From positions 1 through 10,639 of the forward strand of contig JAITGB010000238.1 in assembly GCA_031280945.1 (NCBI GenBank): a DNA stretch of 10,639 nucleotides, in the 5' to 3' direction. The notes below the pieces were generated by a model. It was given only the letters and a program-made list of their open reading frames with translations, did no database searches and was not told where the DNA came from. Every line of letters begins with the position of its first letter. Position 1 is the first letter of the stretch. The DNA is from Spirochaetales bacterium (lineage in GTDB: Bacteria > Spirochaetota > Spirochaetia > DTKZ01). Positions 1 to 5,039 of the stretch are shown piece after piece. The translations under genes were made by a program, and so were the position numbers.

Positions 1-300
1 GGAGGATTCCTCGCCTTTTCCACGCCCAACAGCAGGGGAGTAAGCGGAATCTTCTCAAAAGAAAGTTTTTACAGGGCAAGCCCCAAAGACCACTACACCC
101 TGTGGAACCCCCGCGCCGCCGCCGGAGCGCTGGGCCGCTTCGGTTTTCGGGTACGGAAAATACGCATTACAGGCCACCACCCCGAACGCTTCCCCCCCCC
201 GCTCAAAAGTTTTCTGGGCCGGCGGCTCTGCGGCCTTTTGAGCCGAGTTTTCGGGCTTGGCGACACCTTTGAAGTCTACGCGGAGAAAAAACATGGCTGA
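1..300 (+). CDS. Class I SAM-dependent methyltransferase, 3' end only
   Basis: Frame 1 is open from the window edge to the TGA at 298-300 and gives the last 99 residues of a protein whose N-terminus lies outside. The visible part begins GGFLAFSTPN, the strand and loop after the SAM-binding core in many Methyltransf_11/23-type enzymes. It continues with DHYTLWNP, then a helix and 'GFRV', the usual end of the Rossmann-like fold in this family. A basic tail follows (residues about 68-99). The SAM-binding glycine motif would be upstream, so it cannot be checked, and neither can the substrate. The stop overlaps the ATG of the ATP-grasp gene by 8 nt, so the two are probably translationally coupled. 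A methyltransferase next to an ATP-grasp ligase suggests a small-molecule or glycan-modifying pathway, but that is inference only. Confidence 0.7.
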   Translation, partial: GGFLAFSTPNSRGVSGIFSKESFYRASPKDHYTLWNPRAAAGALGRFGFRVRKIRITGHHPERFPPPLKSFLGRRLCGLLSRVFGLGDTFEVYAEKKHG

Positions 301-2143
301 AACAAAAAAAACCATCATGATACTGGGCGCAGGCACCATGCAGATTCCCGCCCTACGCACAGCGCGAAAAAAAGGCTGGCGCGTTATCGCCATGGACGTA
401 AACCCCCAGGCCCCCGGAGTGGGCCTCGCCGACATTTTTGAACCCGTAGACCTAAAAGACCGCAAAACCCTCCTCCAAAGAGCCCGGTTTTACCGCGCGC
501 ACGGCGGCCTTGACGGAGTTTTTACAGCCGGAACGGATTTTTCCCTCTCCGTAGCCTACATCGCCGAAAAACTCGGCCTCCCCGGCCTCCCCGTAGAAAC
601 CGCCCTCAACGCCACCGACAAATCGCGCATGAGGGAAATCTTCAAAAAACACGGAATCCCCTCACCAGCATGGGTCAGCTTTACGGCGGCGGACATAGCA
701 GACCTCTCGAACCCATCAGGCGCGGAAGGCGCGGCAAGCGCCCCAGGCGCAGTGAAGACAGCAAATCTCCTCCGCTTTCCCGGAAACTATCCCGTAGTCG
801 TAAAACCCGTTGACAACATGGGCGCGCGCGGCGTGCGCATGGTAGAAAGCCCCGCCGGACTTCCCGCCGCCCTGCACAGCGCCCTCCTCTTTTCCGGCTC
901 CGGCAAAGCGATTGTCGAAGAATTCATAGAAGGCCCCGAGTTCAGCATAGACGCCCTCGTCTATAAAGGAAAAATCTCCACCTGCGGCATGGCCGACAGA
1001 CACATCTATTTCCCCCCCTTCTTCGTGGAACTCGGCCACACCTTCCCCTCGGCAGCCCCCGCAAAAGTCCTCGCCGAAGTCGAAGACGTATTCCGCAGAG
1101 GCGTCGAAGCCCTCGGCATCACCGACGGAGCCGCCAAGGGCGACATCTTCTCCACCCCCCACGGCGCCGTAGTCGGCGAAATAGCCGCGCGGCTCTCAGG
1201 CGGCTATATGTCCGGCTGGACCTGCCCCTACGCCCGCGGAGTCGACATAACCGAAGAAGCCATGAACATAGCAATGGGCATAGCCCCCGCCCCCCTGGAA
1301 GCCAAACGCAGCTGGACCTCCGCCGAAAGAGCCTTCATCTCAATCCCCGGCGCGGCAGAAGAAATCACCGGCATCGAAACCGCCCTCGACATTCCCGGCG
1401 TCCAGGACATCTTTACCCGCATCGAACCCGGCTCCCCCCTAAAATTCCCCGAAAATAACGTCGAAAAATGCGGCAACATCATAAGCGCCCTGCCCGGACA
1501 CGAAGCCGCGGTCAAAGCCGCCGAAAAAGCCGTCTCGTGCATCCTCGTGCGCCTCGCCCCCCAAAATCCCGAAACCCAAAACTATCTCTTCGCCCCCGCC
1601 CCGCTTAAACCCCCCGCCTACACCCTGCCCCAGGAAATCCTCCGCCCGCTTCAAAAACTCCCGCAGTGGGTCAAATTGGCAGACGTTATACCTCATCATT
1701 CAGATTCTCAAGGGGGGCAAGCCCCCCCCGCTCCGGCCTCCTCAGGGCTATCGCCCTTGCGGGGTCCTGCGCTACCCCCCATGCGGGGGTACCACCCCCG
1801 CAACGCCCCCGCCTCCACCGGCAGCCAAACGCCCTTTTTCGCGGCAGGAAACATTCTCATACTCTGTGCGGAAAACACCCTGGAACACACGGAAATCCAC
1901 GAAATAACAGACTGGAACCACAGAGAGTTCCGCGCCTCCCTCGAAGAAATTTGCCGCATAAGGGAAACTCAAAAGCCCCCCCCCTGGGCCGGGGCCCTTG
2001 CGCTGGGAAGCGTTTTCTGGCAGGCTTTCATCCGGGGAAGCGTGCAGGGCGGACTCTGGGTTCTTGACACACTCAGCCGGAAAAACACAGTAGAAGAGGT
2101 ACAGACACAAACAGCAGCATGGGAAAGCTCAAGCAGCTTTTAA
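293..2143 (+). CDS. ATP-grasp ligase of unknown substrate with C-terminal extension
   Basis: Protein of 616 residues. I chose ATG 293 (MAETKK) over the upstream in-frame TTG at 257 because GGAG lies 8 nt before it. A Rossmann-like pre-ATP-grasp domain comes first (MILGAGTMQIP, residues 9-19), followed by the ATP-grasp fold. K171 (VVVKP) and the glycine-rich loop GARGV (177-181) should hold ATP. EEFIEG (209-214) and GEIAARLSGG (295-304) supply the nucleotide and Mg2+ ligands. This resembles the carbamoyl-phosphate synthase L / PurK / PurT-type ligases, which activate a carboxylate by phosphorylation and join it to an amine or other nucleophile. The family ends near residue 435. Residues 440-616 are extra and unrecognised, and a GC-rich palindromic element encodes about 474-503. 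The gene overlaps both the methyltransferase and the amidase genes. The catalytic class is fairly sure and the substrate unknown. Confidence 0.82.
   Translation: MAETKKTIMILGAGTMQIPALRTARKKGWRVIAMDVNPQAPGVGLADIFEPVDLKDRKTLLQRARFYRAHGGLDGVFTAGTDFSLSVAYIAEKLGLPGLPVETALNATDKSRMREIFKKHGIPSPAWVSFTAADIADLSNPSGAEGAASAPGAVKTANLLRFPGNYPVVVKPVDNMGARGVRMVESPAGLPAALHSALLFSGSGKAIVEEFIEGPEFSIDALVYKGKISTCGMADRHIYFPPFFVELGHTFPSAAPAKVLAEVEDVFRRGVEALGITDGAAKGDIFSTPHGAVVGEIAARLSGGYMSGWTCPYARGVDITEEAMNIAMGIAPAPLEAKRSWTSAERAFISIPGAAEEITGIETALDIPGVQDIFTRIEPGSPLKFPENNVEKCGNIISALPGHEAAVKAAEKAVSCILVRLAPQNPETQNYLFAPAPLKPPAYTLPQEILRPLQKLPQWVKLADVIPHHSDSQGGQAPPAPASSGLSPLRGPALPPMRGYHPRNAPASTGSQTPFFAAGNILILCAENTLEHTEIHEITDWNHREFRASLEEICRIRETQKPPPWAGALALGSVFWQAFIRGSVQGGLWVLDTLSRKNTVEEVQTQTAAWESSSSF
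1711..1810 (+). repeat. GC-rich palindromic element inside the ATP-grasp gene
   Basis: Several hairpins are packed together. GGGGGG (1712-1717) can pair with CCCCCC (1722-1727) across CAAG. AGGGC (1744-1748) pairs with GCCCT (1753-1757). TACCCCC (1773-1779) pairs with GGGGGTA (1785-1791). Mutually exclusive with the last, GCGGGGGT (1783-1790) pairs with ACCCCCGC (1794-1801) across ACC. The frame stays open and encodes a Gly/Pro/Ala/Ser-rich segment unlike the folded parts on either side. It looks like a mobile palindromic repeat that inserted in frame, comparable in idea to rickettsial palindromic elements, but only one copy is visible. The outer borders are approximate. Confidence 0.6.
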
Positions 2144-3165
2144 TCATCACCTTTCTCCTCATTATATCGGGCGTCCTCGCTCCAGGACTTTACGCCGCCG
2201 AAGGCCGCGCCCTCGTCAGCTTTCTTGACGAATCCGGCCTCGACCTCTCCTGGGAACCCTACCTTGAAACAGGAAGAGTCTCGCAGGGCTACAAAAGCGT
2301 AAGTTTCCGGCTCGGCGAACCCTGGCTCCTCGTGGACAGAACAGGCAAAATCCCCTGCGAACCCCTCCAAAAGAGCAGGGGAACCCTCTTTATCCCCGCC
2401 TCCACGGAAAAAGTCATACACGAAATCTTCTTTCCCATACAGCACAAAACTCCCCGCATAGGAGCCATATTCATAGACCCCGGACACGGCGGGAAAGACC
2501 CCGGAACCATAGGCCGCCACACCATAAACGGAAAAAAACTCATCCTGAGCGAAAAAGACCTCGTTTTAAGCACAGCCCTCATGCTCGGCGAAATGCTCAA
2601 AAAACGCTACCCTGACAAACAAATCGTCTACTCCCGCTCACGGGACGTATACCTCGACCTCGAAGCGCGCACAGAAAAAGCCCACGCCGTAAAAATCGCC
2701 CCACAGGACGCCATCATCTTCATCTCCATACACGCACACGCCTCCCTCAACCCGCGGGGAAAAGGCTACGAAGTCTGGTACCTCCCCCCCACCTACCGCC
2801 GCGACCTTTTGGGCGATGACGGAGACGGCGAAATACCCGAAGTCAAATCCATACTCAACCTCATGAAGGACGAAGAGTTCAGCCGCGAAAGCATACTCCT
2901 CGCCCAGAGCATACTCAAAGGTTTTGATGACGAAGTAGCCCCCCTCTCCGAAAGCCGGGGCCTCAAAGAAGAGTCCTGGTTTGTCGTACGCAAAGCCAAA
3001 ATGCCCTCGGTTCTCGTGGAAATAGGCTTTGTAACCAATCCCCAGGAAGCAAAACTCCTCGCAAACCGCTCCCATTTGCGGAAAATCGCCCAGGCCATCT
3101 ACGCCGGCATAAACTCCTTCGTGCGGCAGTTTGAAGACAAACACAAAAAAGGGAGCGGCCCGTGA
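2119..3165 (+). CDS. N-acetylmuramoyl-L-alanine amidase (Amidase_3), secreted
   Basis: Protein of 348 residues that cleaves the amide bond between MurNAc and the stem peptide of peptidoglycan in the periplasm. Residues 1-27 are a signal peptide (LLIITFLLIISGVLAPGLYAA). Residues about 28-105 form a small N-terminal beta-rich region of uncertain family. The Amidase_3 domain follows: FIDPGHGG with Zn ligand H123, a second ligand E145 (LSEKD), YSRSRDVYLDLEAR (171-184), third ligand H205 (ISIHAH) and the catalytic glutamate E301 in VLVEIGFVTN. All key residues are present, so it should be active. The ATG lies inside the end of the ATP-grasp gene (25-nt overlap), and its only purine-rich tract, AGAAGAGG at 2092-2099, is about 19 nt upstream, so it probably depends on translational coupling. 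As I recall, the T. pallidum counterpart is TP0247, which is also just before a GerMN protein and flaA. Confidence 0.9.
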   Translation: MGKLKQLLIITFLLIISGVLAPGLYAAEGRALVSFLDESGLDLSWEPYLETGRVSQGYKSVSFRLGEPWLLVDRTGKIPCEPLQKSRGTLFIPASTEKVIHEIFFPIQHKTPRIGAIFIDPGHGGKDPGTIGRHTINGKKLILSEKDLVLSTALMLGEMLKKRYPDKQIVYSRSRDVYLDLEARTEKAHAVKIAPQDAIIFISIHAHASLNPRGKGYEVWYLPPTYRRDLLGDDGDGEIPEVKSILNLMKDEEFSRESILLAQSILKGFDDEVAPLSESRGLKEESWFVVRKAKMPSVLVEIGFVTNPQEAKLLANRSHLRKIAQAIYAGINSFVRQFEDKHKKGSGP

Positions 3166-3713
3166 GTTTTTCTCTGAAATCCCTCCCGCGCTGCCTCCGC
3201 CTCCTCTCCGCTCGCCTCTGGCCCGCAGCCGCCTCAGCCGAACAGAAAAAAAAGACCCTCGCCGCGGGAGCGTTTCTCGCCGTTTTTCTCATAGCCCTTA
3301 CGGCCTACCTTATAGGCGGACGCGAGCGTATGCACTGCGTCATCTTCTTCCCCGAAACCGCCGCTGAGGAGCTCTCAGGAGAACCCCGCAGCATCTACCG
3401 CCAGGACACCCTCAGCGCCAACATCCAGGCCCTCGTCAACGAAATGGTTCTGGGGCCCATGGACATACGCCACGCCAATATGTTTCCCCGCACTACCCGC
3501 GTAAGGTCAGTTTTCGTGCGGGACGGGGCAGCCTACATCGACTTCTCCGAAGAAGTTATCTTTTTGGGCAGCGAAAACAAAACGAGCTTTGAAGAACTCA
3601 TGTCCGCCGTAAACCGTACCGTCCTCTTCAATTTTCACACAATTTCGCGGATAGTCATAACCATAGGCGGACAAGAGCCCGGCTCGCCTCCTTACAGGCC
3701 GAAAAAGCAATAA
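3162..3713 (+). CDS. GerMN-domain membrane-anchored protein
   Basis: Protein of 183 residues starting at GTG 3162, which overlaps the amidase TGA by 4 nt (GTGA). GGGAG (3151-3155) gives a good ribosome binding site. A basic N-terminus is followed by one hydrophobic segment (about 33-52, LAAGAFLAVFLIALTAYLIG), then a periplasmic domain of about 115 residues. The domain has the pattern of the GerMN fold: VIFFPE (60-65), the segment LVNEMVLGP (91-99), a region AYIDFSEEV (124-132) and a final strand RIVITIGG (163-170). In other bacteria this domain sits in GerM and LpqB-type envelope proteins, and it often neighbours amidases. The product probably works with the amidase in the cell wall, but its biochemical role is not known. 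The counterpart in T. pallidum appears to be TP0248. Confidence 0.75.
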   Translation: MSFSLKSLPRCLRLLSARLWPAAASAEQKKKTLAAGAFLAVFLIALTAYLIGGRERMHCVIFFPETAAEELSGEPRSIYRQDTLSANIQALVNEMVLGPMDIRHANMFPRTTRVRSVFVRDGAAYIDFSEEVIFLGSENKTSFEELMSAVNRTVLFNFHTISRIVITIGGQEPGSPPYRPKKQ

Positions 3714-3775
3714 GGCGGCTCTTTGCCCCAAAAATGCCCTCCCCCAGGAAAAGTCAAAAAAATTCAGAAATACTC

Positions 3776-3803
3776 TTGACAAACAAGCGCGTATCCGTAT
3801 AAT
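3776..3803 (+). promoter_or_regulatory. Sigma70-type promoter of flaA
   Basis: TTGACA (3776-3781) and TATAAT (3798-3803) are both perfect consensus hexamers, 16 bp apart. Transcription should start near 3810, leaving a leader of about 35 nt. The site lies in the 131-bp gap between the GerMN gene and flaA, where I see no clear terminator for the upstream cluster. No sigma28-like motility promoter is evident. Confidence 0.85.
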
Positions 3804-3831
3804 TTGGACTGTACATTTGTATCTCGTTTAC

Positions 3832-3848
3832 AAGGAGCTATGGAATGA
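3832..3848 (+). promoter_or_regulatory. flaA ribosome binding site with overlapping two-codon ORF
   Basis: AAGGAG (3832-3837) is followed by ATG at 3840 and again at 3845. The first ATG reads only ATG GAA TGA, and its stop overlaps the second ATG. Spacing from GGAG is 2 nt to the first ATG and 7 nt to the second. The second therefore is the flaA start, which also begins the signal peptide. Confidence 0.7.
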
Positions 3849-4885
3849 AACGTTTTGTAATACTTATCGCCGCATTTATGTTGGTGGGTATGGCGCTCGC
3901 GGCCGAAGAGGCAGTTCTTATCGACTTTGACCAGCTTATAGCAGATTATCCCGCGGACAACCCCAAGGACAATCAGTCTACAATGATGGATTTCGGCATA
4001 ACCGCCGGTTCGAGCTTTTCCGATGAGGAAAAACGGCTGATGAAGACTTCCCTCGCAATCGGTAACTGGGAAGTCCGCCTCGCCTCCTCGTCCCGGACGA
4101 TTGTGAACCAGGAATACACTCTGGTACGTCCGGCAAAGGTTAAGGATGACGCTCCGGAGAACAATTTTCCGGGCAAAAACGTCATGGGCGTACGGGTGCA
4201 TTTCCCCATGGAATTCTATAACGGCTGGGCTCTCATAAAGCCGCCTTTTGAAATTCCCGCGTATATGGATAAGACCACTCTGGACGGCAACGGCAACCTG
4301 ACTGTGGTAGCTCCCGAAGACCAGAGGAAGGGGGGTATGTTCGACGGTGTCGGCGTTCTCAAGAATGTCGGCGTTCTGAAAACCGTCTATATGTGGGTTC
4401 ATGGGCTCAACTTTCCCCACAAGGTCAGCCTCCTTCTCCAGCACGCCAACACCGATATACAGGAAGTTGTTCTCGGTCATGTTCAGTTCGACGGCTGGCG
4501 CAGGCTCCAGTGGGATAATCCCAACTATATCAGCGAGGTGCGTAACCGCGACCTTAGGCTTGAGCCCCTCTATCCCAAAACAGCTCCCGTACTCAAACTG
4601 ATTGGCATCAGGGTTTACCGGGACGCCATGCACGAGGGCGATGACTTTGTGGGTTACTTCAAGGACATTTCCGTTGTGTACGACAAGGCCCTTATCAAAC
4701 TGGAAAGGGACATCGACGACGAAATGGTGTGGGGAATCCTCCAGAAGCGTGAGGAAGCCCGCCGCAACGCGGAGATGCGGAGACTGGGTAACATTCAGGT
4801 TCTGCGTTTTATCGAGCAAGAGAAAATGCATCAGGAAAATCGTCAGGAAGGCGGCCAGCAGCAGCAGCCTCCTCCGCAGCAGTAA
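3845..4885 (+). CDS. flaA: FlaA, periplasmic flagellar filament sheath protein
   Basis: Protein of 346 residues, the usual FlaA length. It is exported to the periplasm, where FlaA coats the FlaB core of spirochaete flagella and affects their stiffness. Residues 1-20 are a signal peptide (KRFVILIAAFMLVGMALA, likely cut after ALA-A). The mature part shows FlaA hallmarks: NWEVRLA (74-80), GVRVHFP (115-121), VYMWVHGLNFPH (181-192) and FDGWRRLQWDNPNYI (215-229). The tandem VGVLK repeat (169-179) comes from an 11-bp direct repeat with period 18. The C-terminus is a charged helix (about 284-328) followed by a Gln/Pro tail (329-346), partly encoded by (CAG)4 at 4856-4867. The gene is monocistronic by its signals: its own consensus promoter upstream and an intrinsic terminator downstream. 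Confidence 0.95.
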   Translation: MKRFVILIAAFMLVGMALAAEEAVLIDFDQLIADYPADNPKDNQSTMMDFGITAGSSFSDEEKRLMKTSLAIGNWEVRLASSSRTIVNQEYTLVRPAKVKDDAPENNFPGKNVMGVRVHFPMEFYNGWALIKPPFEIPAYMDKTTLDGNGNLTVVAPEDQRKGGMFDGVGVLKNVGVLKTVYMWVHGLNFPHKVSLLLQHANTDIQEVVLGHVQFDGWRRLQWDNPNYISEVRNRDLRLEPLYPKTAPVLKLIGIRVYRDAMHEGDDFVGYFKDISVVYDKALIKLERDIDDEMVWGILQKREEARRNAEMRRLGNIQVLRFIEQEKMHQENRQEGGQQQQPPPQQ

Positions 4886-4890
4886 AAATA

Positions 4891-4930
4891 CTCAAAGCCT
4901 GGGCCGGTGTACATCCGGCCTTGAGGTTTT
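4891..4930 (+). other. Hairpin downstream of flaA
   Basis: GGCCGG (4902-4907) pairs with CCGGCC (4915-4920) across a 7-nt loop. CTCAA (4891-4895) can extend the stem with TTGAG (4921-4925) beyond a one-sided bulge. Only four T follow (4927-4930), so it is a weaker terminator by itself. It may protect the flaA mRNA 3' end or act in tandem with the strong terminator just after it. Confidence 0.5.
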
Positions 4931-4937
4931 ACGCAGA

Positions 4938-4966
4938 AACAGCCGCCTCAGGCGGCTGTTTTTTTT
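4938..4966 (+). terminator. Intrinsic terminator of flaA
   Basis: A 10-bp perfect stem, AACAGCCGCC (4938-4947) with GGCGGCTGTT (4951-4960), has a 3-nt TCA loop and runs into eight consecutive T (4959-4966). This is a textbook Rho-independent terminator. It separates flaA from the chemotaxis operon. Confidence 0.93.
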
Positions 4967-5000
4967 CGTGAAGTTTTTCCGGCGTTTTCGGTTTATCCGC

Positions 5001-5030
5001 TTGACTTCTTGCGGAAACTCAATCTATTAT
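5001..5030 (+). promoter_or_regulatory. Sigma70-type promoter of the che operon
   Basis: TTGACT (5001-5006) and TATTAT (5025-5030) are separated by 18 bp, each one mismatch from consensus. The expected start point, about 7 nt after the -10 box, is near 5037, only about 3 nt before the cheA ATG at 5040. The mRNA would then be leaderless or almost so. It is the only good promoter I see between the flaA terminator and cheA. Confidence 0.65.
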
Positions 5031-5039
5031 TAACGTAAC

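Noticed and set aside
257..292. TTG start for the ATP-grasp protein at 257
   Set aside because: The 12 extra residues (MATPLKSTRRKN) are not followed by a fold element, and the ATG at 293 has a GGAG at good spacing.
3714..3775. Possible terminator after the GerMN gene
   Set aside because: No stem of more than a few pairs could be drawn and the A-rich stretch near 3753-3760 has no hairpin before it.
3764..4831. Open frame of 355 codons on the minus strand opposite flaA
   Set aside because: It is fully antisense to a certain gene and matches no family I know; the codon bias of flaA keeps this frame free of stops. No Shine-Dalgarno sequence or promoter was seen for it.
4602..5033. Open frame of 143 codons on the + strand overlapping the end of flaA and the following gap
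   Set aside because: It starts inside flaA in another frame and crosses the flaA terminator hairpin, with no ribosome binding site and an Arg/Ser-rich composition typical of a wrong frame.
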